From Climacium dendroides (Eukaryota > Streptophyta > Bryopsida > Hypnales > Climaciaceae), in NCBI GenBank assembly GCA_950106755.1, contig OX467090.1:868001-932000 (forward strand): DNA of 64,000 bases. Direction: 5' to 3'. Shown piece after piece: positions 48,928-60,330 of the stretch. Each line of letters starts with the position of its first letter. Positions within the stretch are counted from its first letter, which is position 1. The notes below the pieces were generated by a model that worked only from the letters and a program-made list of their open reading frames with translations, did no database searches and was not told where the DNA came from. Made by a program: the position numbers and the translations under genes.

Positions 48928-49461
48928 AAGGTTCGACGTGGCCAAAATGTCTCTTCATCGACCTCGGCACCTCCTCATGTCATGGGCACCCATGAGGCAG
49001 GACCATCTCAGGCTCTCACACCAGTGAAGGAGACTTTAGAGGTTCTTCACGATTCTGATGAAGACAAAGACACTGAGGAAGATCAAGTTGATGAAGAGCA
49101 GTTGGTAAGTTTTGATGATGTTATGGACACAGCTGATCACGCTGTCGATGCCTTTGAGAGTTCTAAACTCAGTCGGGTGAGTGACACCCGAGCACCGAGA
49201 CATGCATGCCACTTTACGCTCGCACAGAATCATAGACGTCTTCAAGTTATACTTGAGATGGCTAGAAACCGCCCACTGTAGTGTATGTCTCCCGAGAGTT
49301 CAGACACTGAGTATTCCTCAAAGATGCAGGGGTCCATTACCATTGATGGGCCCCCGATGGAGGAGACCCGCGATTGTGCACGTAGTTCGCTCCAAGGTTT
49401 AGAAGAAGTCGTCATCATCCATCTCAACTCTGACTCAGAGGATGATGTAGAGATAGAGTGA
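48928..49461 (+). pseudogene. Acidic exon, with possible read-on frame broken by TAG
   Basis: An exon 48928-49104 (59 codons, donor TTG|GTAAGT) reads KVRRGQNVSSS, then a Ser/Pro-rich and an acidic part (HDSDEDKDTEEDQVDEEQL). The same frame stays protein-like past the donor to 49461 (SPESSDTEYSSKMQGS ... LNSDSEDDVEIE) with one TAG at 49279-49281. Either the donor is used and the gene continues at 49676, or the frame marks an alternative end. Confidence 0.4.
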
Positions 49462-50364
49462 TCCCATTGTATTGGATTTCCTTCAAAGACACATCGCTTG
49501 TGAGCGTGTCTTATACAATGCATGTTCTTTGTTCCTAAATCTTTTGCCTGAGCTGCGTCATTTCTCTTGCAATCATTTGTTTTTAGAATCCCAGTATGTT
49601 TTTGTTTGTAGGGGAATTTGGATCCATTGATAAAAGTCCAAGCATGCTACTTAGTTTTATGTTTGAGCCTTGCAGATGGATGCGACTCCTACAAACCTAT
49701 GGCACGAGGAGACTATTCTAGAAACGCCAAACACCAATGATTCAACGCAACCGCCCATTGCAGGTGAAGGTGATGGTGAAGAAGAGGAAGACGCAATGGA
49801 GGAGGACGTTCTGGATGACCTGTTGGTGACCGATGATAAGGACTTGTTGGAAGACGATCTCCGACAATATCACAAGGTGGACTCCGTGAATACCATTGCT
49901 TCATTGAGGATGAAGCCACCTCACCTCTTTCGACTCCAAATCCCGCTTTGCCGAATGGTTCCCATGCCCATGGTGAGACCTACCTTCTCGTGTGATCTTG
50001 ATTTCATGGAGCATGAGTTCAGCAAGGGTTACAGAGAAGGAGCGGCAGTTTTCTACGTCACTACTACAGATGAGGCTGGAGAGAGCTCAAAGTTCACAGA
50101 AGAGGAGATAGCGAAGTGGGATCCATTATGGAAGTAAAAAAATGACGCCTTCAATGCTAGTGTCGAATCCAAACCCAAGTTGAGGTTTTTGAAGAACATT
50201 AAATTCTATATTTGTGATGGTAATCACAGACTCATCTCGTGGATGAATTACATTACCAAAAAACACTCGAAAGACGAGGAGTGGCATTACGCAGTGGATT
50301 CCATTGTACTAGATACCAAGGGCAAGACCGAGCTAGTCATGCATGTCATGCATGACATTAACAA

Positions 50365-50872
50365 GTAAGTGTGTAATCTCCCTCTTTGGAATTCTAATGC
50401 CTCAGTTGATTTCTCAGGGGGGGGCACTCTGTGACATCCATTTATTTATGTTCAAATTCCATATGTTATCCATTGTTGTTAACTCAACATATCATTTATT
50501 TTCTTCACATCCTTTCTTGGAAAATTTATTTGTATGTTGCGTAACACTAAGTGAACATTTTCTTTGTCAACTCTATAACATGCATTTCTTCATATTCAAA
50601 TTGTTTATGTTTTATGGATTTACCTTTTCAAAGGTCTACATTTTCTTTTTAAAAATAGACACACTTAATAAAATGCTATTATTACATACCCTATAGTTGT
50701 TAGAAGATATAGAATGGTATTTTAGGACCCTGGAGCATTAAAGGACAAATTATACTGCTTATCTCAAATGTTTTTTAGGCACCCTATTAGTTGATTGTAT
50801 GTAGTATTTGACTGTTGCCGCTCACTTCAGCCCCCAAGTTAGGTTGTTCTTATAGTTTGTGATATGTTGCAG
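50365..50872 (+). other. Intron or decayed stretch inside the fusion gene
   Basis: AT-rich, donor GTAAGTG at the left, acceptor TTGCAG at the right, but phases 2 and 0 do not match. Either an exon is missed here or there is an indel. Confidence 0.4.
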
Positions 50873-52092
50873 TTTGTGGGTACAACAATAACTGAAATCG
50901 TTTCTGTGCATATCAGGTCCACGGAAGACTCACACGTGAAGACCAATTTGGTGCACACGTTATACAGGGTTCAAAAATATGGTCTCCTTATTATTGAGCG
51001 GTTCAAAGAGATGCTCAGGCCATTGGAGGTCCGACTGTGTGGGGCACACAAAGCTAAAAAGACTTGGTATTCTATGCCACTACAAGTCTTCACGTCGTTT
51101 GTTTTCAGGGTAAGAATCTTTGTGAATGCTTCTCCCTTCGTTTCTATTGTATTTGTCTGTACCATTTTATTATACAATCATATATGTGTAATTCTTTTTT
51201 GTCACACCTTTGCAGCAAGAAATTGCCCAGTCAGCAGATGCAACAGGGCGGAGGTACAATGAGATGACACCGAAGGACGACAGAACTCCTGAGGAATTGG
51301 CGCATGCCATGAGATCCGGAGCTCATGAGAAGACCAGTAAACTCAACGTCAAAATGTCTAAGTTGGTTGCGGTGGCGAATCTAGCTAACAAGCAAGGTTT
51401 TCTAGATCATGAGGTGATTTCATGACCTACATCATAAACTGAATCTATTGATGTCATGCAAACCTCAGAATCTAACATCCTCTGCTTTCCTTTTGTTGAC
51501 CAGATTGAGAAACATTGGAGTTCCAATGAGGTTCCGGAGATGACTCTAGAGAAGCTCCAAATGGTGGCTACTTGCAATACCACGGTAGATCACAAGATCA
51601 AATTCCTGAAGTGGTGGAACTCTTCTACACCATCACGTGATGCTAGACGTTTTCCGCCTAGGCCAGTGTCAGAGACACTACTTGGTCCTTTCTTGAACCG
51701 TTGTGTTTGGTACGCAGGGGTAAGTGATTACCTATTCATGTAATTCAACTTGAAAGCCATCATAGTTCATATTCACTAGGATATTGAGAAATTAGAATTC
51801 TTGGAAGGCAGTGCATATCATATGATTTTGGTTTTGGCATCTCTTTCTACAGATTGAAGATGCAGTTGTACAATACTTTGAGGAAGTTGTCAAGCAAGAC
51901 AACATCATCATCAATATGAATGTTCCGCTTCAACCAGAAACCTTATCGGAATACTTGGAAGGGTGGAGGAGGAAAATTTGGGATCACGGGTTCTTGGCTC
52001 ATCTTAGAGGAGCTAAGTACTTCAAGAAAAGCAACAACTTCAACACTTATGAGGGGTCCCAACAGGCAGTGAAGAGGGTCCTTTATCAGTAT

Positions 52093-53135
52093 CACTAGAA
52101 GAAAAACGTGTCCGTTGCAACCCACTGAGATGCGACTATGTGTCCTATACAACTGAGATGCGACTGTAGCCCTCTGTATTTGCACCAAATTTCACGTGTA
52201 TGTAGTTGTAGTCGCAAAGTAGTCGGAAAATGAAGAATAGGGTTACAATATTGTAACAGAAGAACTGACATGAGGTATTCTACATCCAATATTCATCGCA
52301 GTTGTCCATGTGGACAACTATCCGCGAAGTAGAGTCCACCGTGGAAAAATGCAATCGCTCTAATTACAAGCTGGAACTAAAAACTAGAAGATTGCAACTT
52401 AGAAATGACTCAAATGCAACTAGGAATCAACTATAATGCAACTAGAGCCCGACTACAGTGCAACTAAAAAACGATTCAAATGCAACTAGAGAACAAGTGC
52501 AATGCAACTAGAACATGACTGAAAATCGATTCAATTGTCCCATATCGATTGTCAAGAATACCATCAGCTTGAACAGATAAGAATGGTAAGTTATAGCATT
52601 CTTGTGTAATGAATTTTGATAGTGAAATTCTAATATTTATATATTTTGTAGATTTCTACAATTTGTAGATTTCTATAATCTACAACTCTATAAATTATAA
52701 CCAAGTCGCAAACTAGTTGCAAACCAGTTGTATGTCAATTGCAAACCAGTTGCACACTAATTGCAAACGAGTTGCACATCAATCGCAAACTAGTTGCACA
52801 CTAGTCGCAAATGAGTTGCACATCAATCGCAAACTAGTTGCACACCAATTGCAAACCAGTTGTATGTCAATCGCAAACCAGTTGCACATTAGTCGCAAAC
52901 CAGTTGCACACAAATAAGTGAAATAACTTCCACATCAGCAACCACGTCACAGCAGTTCATCGACGAAGTTCTCCATTGCCTATCGAATGACAAACAACCT
53001 TGCGACTGCAATGCAACTCATGCGACTTGTCCACTGCGACTGCGGACTCCAGAATATCACCAAGTCGCAAACGTCTGATACGACTACAAATTAGTCGCAA
53101 ACCGCAGTCGCAAAACCCTGCTTTTTCTTTTAGTG
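52093..53135. mobile_element. CACTA element inserted in the fusion gene, 1043 bp
   Basis: Starts CACTAGAAGAAAAACG and ends CTTTTTCTTTTAGTG, with the target duplication TAT on both sides (52090-52092 and 53136-53138). The interior is made of GCGACT/GCAACTAGA-type repeats and a 22-bp tandem array; no transposase. It lies at the end of a readable exon (...KRVLYQY) whose frame stays open for about 17 more codons past the insertion. Confidence 0.92.
52719..52913. repeat. 22-bp tandem array, about nine copies
   Basis: Unit of the type GCAAACCAGTTGCACACTAATT with variants. Subterminal repeats of the CACTA element. The 66-codon frame across it (CMSIANQL-type repeats) is a by-product. Confidence 0.88.
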
Positions 53136-53264
53136 TATGTCTTCAACTGGATAAAAAAATATTCATTTGGAAGTGACTATTTGAATTAAAAATCTCTTGT
53201 CATTTGGCTAAAAATACATTGTTGAAGCAGGAAACCTATTAGAGATGAACGAAGGGAAAAAATA

Positions 53265-53336
53265 GGGGGTCCTTAGGCTACCTGTAGAACATGCCTCGGA
53301 TCCGAGGCATGCTCTAGAAGTAGTTGGGGAATCCCC
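53265..53336. repeat. 72-bp palindromic module 7
   Basis: GGGGGTCC, arm, GCCTCGGATCCGAGGC, arm, GAATCCCC. The arms are unlike modules 2-6 yet pair with each other at about 13 of 20 positions. It lies in the intron between the CACTA insertion and the exon at 53501. Confidence 0.9.
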
Positions 53337-55708
53337 ATTTCTGTCCTTTGAAAGGTCTACAATTTAATTTTTTGATCTTCTATTTCTTAAGACATAAGAA
53401 ATGTTGCTTTGAAGCACATGTACACGAGATTGAAATTCTTCTTCTGTCTAATTTGATTTTTACAATTCGTGCTTACCATTCTTTGTTTATCATGATGCAG
53501 CTACTTCAAGTTTGAAATAGAAGGAAAAGGAGCCATCCAGAGGGCAGACCTTCCTCCATTCCTTTCGGTCTTCCTAGATCGCAATTCCGCAAGTTGCATG
53601 TACACGGCAAATCAGCTCAAAACATTTACCACGGCTCATCTAAATGGCGGTGGATGGTACATTGATTGCCCTATATCGTACACGCATCCATCGGAGGTAT
53701 AACTCCGCGATTCCTTGAAGGACATTGGAGCGGTGGACATGGATGTTGATGAGTTTGCGGGCCTCACCGAAGATCAAAGGAGCAAGGCAATTGAAAGGAG
53801 GAACAACGTTGACAAGAAGAAAGCGGATCGTCTACAAATTGCTTTGGATAACAAGCAAAAAAAGGAGGCAGAGCGTTTGGCAAAGATAGAAGAGAAGGAG
53901 AAGGAAAAGTAGAAGGAGAAGGAGGAGAAAGCAAAGGCAAAGGGGAAGAAAAAAGATGATGGTGATATCGTCGTTCCTACATCATCAGCGGTCGATCAGA
54001 GCTCGCAGTTGGTGTAGGGAAGTCATAGTGGGATGAAGAGGAAGGCTGTGCTTGCCGAGTGGACGGAGGATATGGTGACACAAGGCACGCAGGTGGTTAT
54101 ATTAGATGATGACGACGTCAAGTCGGAGGAACTAATCTTGAATGTATCCATTGTTGACATCATGGACAATTTGGAGAGTTCACCACCTAATTCTTATATT
54201 GAGGTCATGGACTTCATTCGAAAGGTGTGTGGCAACATGAAGTTCAGTTTGTAACTTCATAGGATTTCTTGATGAACAAATAGTTTCATTTTTTATCTTC
54301 TAATAACATGTACAATCACTGGACTGTAGGCAAATGCAGGAAAACCTCGTTCATTGAACGGTAGGGTGAGCCAAGAGCCTTTGGTGGATCTTATTATTTT
54401 TGATTGCCAAGAGAACCTGCCCGTACCACTCATCTCTGAAAAGCATGTTTCGGCATGGAACTCGGACCCAACGTGTGCGGGAATGCAAAATGCATTTCAC
54501 TTTGCCGAGGAGAGCTTACAAGACAACGGCTGCATTCTTGTATTTCACTCATACAGCCTTCAATCGTGGCGTATGTTTGCGGGACTGAAGAACGTCTTCA
54601 AGAAGTTGTTGATGAAGAAAGAGTGGTTGGCATTCAACCAATTGGACCTAGCGTCGGGTATTACACTTGGTCAGACGGTAAGTTTTTCTAAATGTATAGC
54701 GCGCATGTCATTTGGTTTAGCGGCATTCTCCCTTGCACTAAACCATTTTTTGCCTTTTTGCAGACTGTGAAGTTCGGAGTCACCCTTTTTGTGAAGGATT
54801 TGGGTGAGAAAAAAAAATCAGCCTTCACATTCAGGCAAACTGAGGCCATGACGAAAGCAAAGTGGAATCTTCAGAGGAAGGACATGGTCATCAATTATAT
54901 CACCGAGGAGACAATGTTAGTCAACAAGGAATCAAAAAAGCCTTGGCGCGGGCCGCGAGAGAAAGATGCAAAGTTCCTACAATTTTTCATCGAAGGTTGC
55001 TCGGATGAAGAAGATGTAGTTTTGGACTGCACCACTGCTACAGGTGATTTAATACTTTGAAATGAGAGTCCTAAATTAAAATGTTTGTGTGTATGTAAAA
55101 TCTGTGAACTTCTAATGCTCGCATGGTTGTACTATAGGTGCATCGATTCTTGCATGTCGTGGCACTGGACGGCATATTGTGGCTTTGGAGGAGGATGAGA
55201 ATATCTTCAAGGGGGTTCTCTTGCCAATGAAAAAAGCCGCTCCAGTGCAAGAAATGACACAAGCTCCGGCAAAAGTTTTTGCCGCTCTTGATCTGGATGC
55301 CGTGCACGTGGAACCAATGGTGTTTACACGCAACATTAGACCTAGTAAGTAAGTTTCACTTTTGGAAGACATGTAGATTTTTGTATTCAACAAGTATTGC
55401 ATTTCATAAATCAATATGACTAACGTTGCATTGTTTGTTTTTGAAGGAACAAAAGAGTGATGGATGAACATTGTGTGAAGAAGATTAGAAGACTTATTTT
55501 GAGTCCCGAGAAGTCTTACGATCTTCCAGTGTATGCCGAGAAGATGGCATCACAGTATGAACGACATGGTTGTAGAGAGCCTAAGCCTTCCAAACCCAAG
55601 TATGCTACAAACGTAGTGAATTTTCTAGACGTTTCAGCTTCTGAAGGTGAGGAGACTCTAGAGTCATCCTCGAGTGAGGTTTCTATGGCCAACTCCACCG
55701 GCACTTAG

Positions 55709-57379
55709 ACTCATAAGATTGACGTATCTTATGAGTTGAATTATGTGTATTGATTTCTATGTTGATTTGATTTTGTGTGTTTTATGGCTACAAGCTGCAA
55801 GCATTGTGCTTCTCGTTTGATATTCAATGTACATGAGAAATGAAGTAAAGAAAAATGATCTTTAATGGTAAACAATCAATAGTTGATAAAAAAAAAGATG
55901 CTAGATCTTGGGCTCATTCATTTTCCTTCCCATTCTTAGACCACTTCATGTGTGACAACAAATTAATTCTTATTTATGTGAATAATGTTCTCCACAATAA
56001 TGGTAGTGCCTCTAAGAGTCCACAAATGACCCTTAACTTACATACATATAATTATGAATGACATCCACGGTCATAGAACCTCGGTTGACTCCAAGTCCAC
56101 GGTCATGGGTTAATCACAACTTCCCCCTATCATATACAAATTTTTCCACAAGTTTTCTCATCAAAAAAACTTCCCGCTCATAGGCTCACAGGCTCACAGG
56201 CTCCTGCTCTAAGCTCGCACAATAGCAACCCTGATGTTTTTTGAATATTTTTCTTTTAAATTTTGAAAGTATTCTACAAAAAATCATGAGTATTGGACGA
56301 AGCACAACAAAATTATCAAATGTTTCTTGCAGTCACCTAGATCCATTAGAAATTAGAAAAAATTTAGAATTTTCATTGTATTTTATTTACATTTCAATGT
56401 CAAAAGGCTCCCAATTCTAATTTTGGATGATGAACTAAGTGACTAGGAAGATGTTTCATCTAAATCAAGATGTTTTATCCAAAATGATTCTGGAGAGTGC
56501 AAACCTTCAATGACCAATTTGATGAAATGGAGGTAACCAATAAACCAATATGTACACAAAGAATAGAAGCAAAAATATACAAGATTTAGAATATTATTCT
56601 TTTGTTAAATTACTAACAACTTCAAGGGGCTCTAACTCTAATCCCTCAAGTTGACTTCACAGAAATACCTAAATATGACCTATAAACAGAAACCGAATTA
56701 TTTAATGCATTATTGCATTGAGATTTGTAACTTTAAAGGACAGTTTGTTTAATTGTTTAGATGCAATTTTATGAAATGGAATTGGAGTTGGAGATGGAAT
56801 AAGGTCATTCAACTAATAACTATAGTGAAAAGTGATTGAATGAGTATTTTACCATAGTTTGTAACTTTGTATAATCATACTTTCTTAGTTTTTGTTGGAT
56901 TTTATTCGCAATTGAAGGGTGATTTTAAGAAATACTCATATTATTTTAGAGTCATATATTGAGTGCTTGCAAGTTGCAATGTCTTTTTTTATAACTTTTC
57001 ATATTTGATTTTTTTTGAGTTTACTAAAGTTTTGACTACTGAAAGCAATACTTTTATTCTTTTAGAAACAAGCTTTTACGAGTTCTGAAGTTTACAGTTC
57101 AGATTTTAAGTATTTCACAAAGAATCATTATTTTATAATTATATGCATTAGAAAATGACTACAAAATTCACTTTTCTTCAATTACATATTTTTAAAATTC
57201 ACCATGAAAAAATGAAAATTTAGTCTCTCTCCCTCTCTATATATTTACAGTTTGTATTCAAAGTACTTATAAGATGTAAGAATGAGTCAATTGCAAACAT
57301 ATTTGATGAAGAGAAATATCGAAATTCTAAAAGTGAGTAGTCATCAGAATTACAGGTAGGATTCATGGTTTTTAGGGTA
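55709..57379. other. Right part of the block and AT-rich DNA, no gene
   Basis: Downstream of the fusion gene. GAGC-rich sequence lies at 56170-56233; beyond it AT-rich DNA like that of 30-38.5 kb returns. No exon. Confidence 0.5.
56170..56233. repeat. GAGC-rich sequence, possible right edge of the block
   Basis: Contains AGGCTCACAGGCTCCTG and GCTCGCACAATAGCAACCCTG, in inverse sense to 38558-38640. Confidence 0.4.
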
Positions 57380-57398
57380 TAGGGTTTAGGGTTTAGGG
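57380..57398. repeat. Telomere-type TTTAGGG repeat
   Basis: TAGGGTTTAGGGTTTAGGG, short interstitial copy. Confidence 0.7.
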
Positions 57399-57559
57399 CA
57401 TGGAGTTATTTTTCAAGTTTCACATTGAAGGGGCAAAATTCCCGCCTTCAGTTTTCAAAGTTTTTATGTCCTTACCTGAAGTTCATGACGAACTAATGGT
57501 CTAACAAGCTGCCAGCTCACTCCTTTGGATTCTCTACTCACAAATAACTAAGTTTGGAG

Positions 57560-57960
57560 AATCCACAGGTCGTGGGCTGCCTGGCCGTCCGCTCAGCGGA
57601 CATTGCGCCGACCAAGCGGTTGGCGAAAGTAGCGACCCGTCTGCTGAGCGGACGGGTCGACGGCCGATCGGTCGGTGCAGATGAAGTCCGTCCGTCCGCC
57701 CATTCACCCGTCCGCTCGGCGGACGGCCCGACGGCCAAGCGGTCGGTGCGTCCGTACGACTCGGCCGTCCGTACGTCTCTGTCGACTGTGGGATGGGAGA
57801 TGCGGATTCACGCTGTCCGTCCGATCTTGCCGTCCGACCCTCAAGCCGACAGCGACGTCCGCCTCGTCGGTTGGTATAAAAAGCGGAGCGGACGGCTCAT
57901 TCCGCACAATTGTTTCCCTTGCGGAGTGGGTGATCCAGCAGCTATTGGTCTCTGTGCGCC
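57560..57960. repeat. GC-rich CCGTCCG/GCGGACGG block, copy 2
   Basis: Dense GTCCGTCCG, GAGCGGACGG and CGATCGGTCGG words. It ends about 120 bases before the start codon of the BED-like gene and holds a TATA motif. Confidence 0.65.
57875..57882 (+). promoter_or_regulatory. TATA-like box before the BED-like gene
   Basis: TATAAAAA about 200 bases upstream of ATG 58081, inside the GC-rich block. Motif only. Confidence 0.45.
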
Positions 57961-58080
57961 CCTTCCGCCTTGGTGTGTGAACAATTGTGAATGAATGAGT
58001 GGTATTCACTAATTATTAAAATCTGAAACCACTACACATTAATCATTCTAATGTTGAGGTCATTTATAGAGAAGGGTACT

Positions 58081-59265
58081 ATGCCTCGCAAAGGAATTCC
58101 GTTTCTTTCCGTTTCTTCGAAGAAAAGTTCGAAGGGGAAACCACAAGAACTAGATTGGGATGTTTACTTCGATGAATTCAATGTGGCAAAGGAGGGGTGA
58201 GAGTACGAGTCCGACAAAGTGTGGACTTGTACAATGTGCAAGAAATATGTGACCATGTCACACATAGCCAAACTGTGGCCAGCAAATGACAATTTGGAGA
58301 AGCAAGTGAGACGGTGGAAAGGCCCTATAAAGACGTGTACGAGTAGACACTTTGTAGAGAGATACGAAGAAATTTGGGCAGCTTCAAATCTAGGTCCCTC
58401 GAAGCCTACCATCATGAACTATTCTACCATGGCAATGGTTTGGGCGGAGATTGTACTCCAGAAAGACGTTGACTGGCGTACAGTTATAGGGATGAATAAA
58501 GAGACAAAGATGACGTGTCACTTAGCTGTGGTGTTCACTAACTGGCGTGGCGAAAGTGATTGCATGCCGGCTTGGTCGAACCGAGGTCAATTTGGGTGCC
58601 CAAGTTGGCCTATGCGGGATGCAGAGGATAGTGATGCTGACGATGATGAAGAACTAGCTGAACAGTTGCCACCTCCACCTCCGGAGAGGCACGAACGTCG
58701 AGAAGAACGCGAAGACATAGAATACGAGAATCAAATGCGGGAAGCATTGAGGAGTGTCGAGGATCAAGGCCGACCTCGTGGATATCACACTTCACCTCGT
58801 CGTGAATGTAATGTACATGGCTCGCGACATGGAGGAAGTAATTCACACTATAGCAACAACCCTCGAGATGGTGGTCCAAACGTAGGAGGCTATAGAACTA
58901 CGACCTATACGGACTACGGTGGTCTTTCACATGGCGGCCCTCAATATTACCCAGGAACAAGGGGACCTCATGGAAACACCAGTTATACAGACTATGGTGG
59001 TTCGGAACAAGGCGGCTCACGAAATTATCCGGGAACAGGAGGACATGATTTGTATGGGCCTCATGGAAGTTCTTACTACACTAGTTCAAGTCATGGAGGG
59101 ACTGGAGGCTCACATGAATATGCTTCAGTTCCACCTCCAACTTTTGGAGGTCCTTATTACAAAAATTATGGACAAGGGCGACAATCAAGCGGATATGGGC
59201 CATATGGTGGCTCTAGTTCTACGCCTCAAAGTCAAAATCATGATAGTAGTTCTGATTTTGAATGA
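58081..59265 (+). pseudogene. BED-finger-like protein with Gly/Tyr-rich tail, one in-frame TGA
   Basis: ATG 58081 (MPRKGIPFLSVSSKKSSKGK) and 58219-59265 share one frame, broken only by TGA at 58198-58200. After it comes VWTCTMCKKYVTMSHIAKL and a later Cys/His pair (TCTSRHF), like a BED-type zinc finger of hAT transposases. A short DWRTVIGMNKETK region, an acidic stretch, a Pro run, an Arg/Glu-rich part and a long Gly/Tyr/Ser-rich tail (TDYGGSEQGGSRNYPGTGG) follow. The protein is about 395 residues and I see no hAT catalytic core or dimerisation domain. It may be an internally deleted hAT gene or a domesticated DNA-binding protein. Confidence 0.5.
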
Positions 59266-59999
59266 AGTATAGTGTTATTTTGTAGAAAAATACAAGGTGC
59301 CATTATGTAGTTATGGGCTTTGTTTTTTAATGTGGTTTCAAGTGTAATGCATTGTCAATTTGTCATTTGCCATTTGGAAACAATGCAATAGTTGTAGGAA
59401 TGCAAGTATATTCGAACAAGTGAGATGTATGAAGAACTTGTTTTAGCCCCCAAAACAAAAGTGGTACAGGCTATAAGACTATTTTATAATATAATAAAAT
59501 TATTTGCTTTTTACCTTGTAGAGTAAGTAGAGTTCCATACTATCACTCCAATATGAATGGTTAATTGTTGCAAGTGTTGAGTATGTGAATGATGTGGTGT
59601 AGTGTATTTGAACATCGAAAGTTACGTATTTTGGTCATTTGTAATGAATGCGTACTGAAAACCATGAATGTTACGTGCTTGTATATAGAATTGCAAATGT
59701 ACAGTTGTTTTTTGAGACAAAATGGTGTGACCAAATCATTTTTATAAAACCTTTGTCGAATAACTCAACACCTTTTGGTATGCACCAAAAGAAATTTCAT
59801 TATGTAATTAGCTTTGATGTTGTACTTCCCAAATGCTATTTTAAGTATTGGACCTTCACGACAACAATTCAAGACTTATTCTTCTTTAGGTATTTAACAC
59901 TAGAAGAGTAAAAACAACAAGATGTCTTGTTGTTGAAATTCATTGATGAAATGAATTCGAGCTCTCTGGATATTAGATAGGCAAGAATATAATGTACAA
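59266..59999. other. 3-prime flank, no gene
   Basis: AT-rich; nothing recognised. Confidence 0.5.
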
Positions 60000-60330
60000 G
60001 TAAAAAATTAAAAATTAAAAATTAAAACAAGTTGCAATTATTTTCCTACCTACTATGACCTACTAGGCTACTACCTAGTGCAGTAGTGCCTACACTCCCC
60101 CCCGTCCCTTGTTTTCAGCAATTTAGGTCATAACTTCTATTCCCGGTCACTGATTGTGGAAAAAATGAGGTCTCCATTATCCCATATAGCTTAATAAGCT
60201 TATCAATTTTTCCATCTTCAGAAAATATTTCAAAAAATCACGACAAAATTTCAAGTTGTAAGTACCTACCTAATAACCTCTAAACCCTCAAAGGGACCCT
60301 AAGCCCTTTAGAAGTGAACCTTCAACTCAC
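60000..60330. mobile_element. Partial TTAA-type element, copy 3
   Basis: Matches the right third of 30189-31129: CCCCCCCGTCCC, GGTCATAACTT, CATCTTCA, TTTCAAAAAATCA-GACAAAATTTCA, then AAAGGGAC-CTAAGCCCTTTAGAAGT in place of the intact TTTAGGGGTTAA end. Both ends are decayed. Confidence 0.6.

Larger units (their letters stand above)
49676..55708 (+). pseudogene. ParB-like / N4-N6 DNA methyltransferase-like fusion gene, interrupted
   Basis: Supported exons: 49676-50364, about 50873-51109, 51216-51413, 51504-51719, 51853-52092, 53501-54224, 54330-54677, 54764-55043, 55138-55348 and 55447-55708. The 50364/50873 junction does not keep frame and is uncertain. Exon 1 ends with a ParB/sulfiredoxin-type motif (YICDGNHRLISWMNYI). 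The last exons look like a beta-class DNA methyltransferase: LIIFDCQENLP where DPPY is expected, then EKDAKFLQFFIEGC and VVLDCTTATGASILACRGTG, the SAM-binding VLDPFxGSGT region. The catalytic Pro-Pro-Tyr is missing, so activity is doubtful. Isolated stops: TAA 50135-50137, TAA 53700-53702, TAG 53910-53912, TAG 54015-54017. A CACTA element splits it at 52092. Bacterial and phage proteins join these two domains; here the gene has introns and lies beside a transposase. Confidence 0.6.

Noticed and set aside
52717..52917. 66-codon frame with CMSIANQLHT-type repeats; possible repeat protein or CRISPR-like array
   Set aside because: It is a 22-bp tandem array of CACTA subterminal repeats with no spacers, in a non-coding element.
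38558..56233. 8- or 9-bp target duplication for the 17.7-kb block
   Set aside because: ATTAATTG on the left does not match ATGTTTTT on the right, and nearby shifts do not help, so the block edges stay unproven.
57538..58009. Frames of 66-146 codons in the GC-rich block, Arg/Ser/Pro rich
   Set aside because: Open frames exist on both strands and in several phases because of the repeated CCGTCCG words; composition is repeat-driven.
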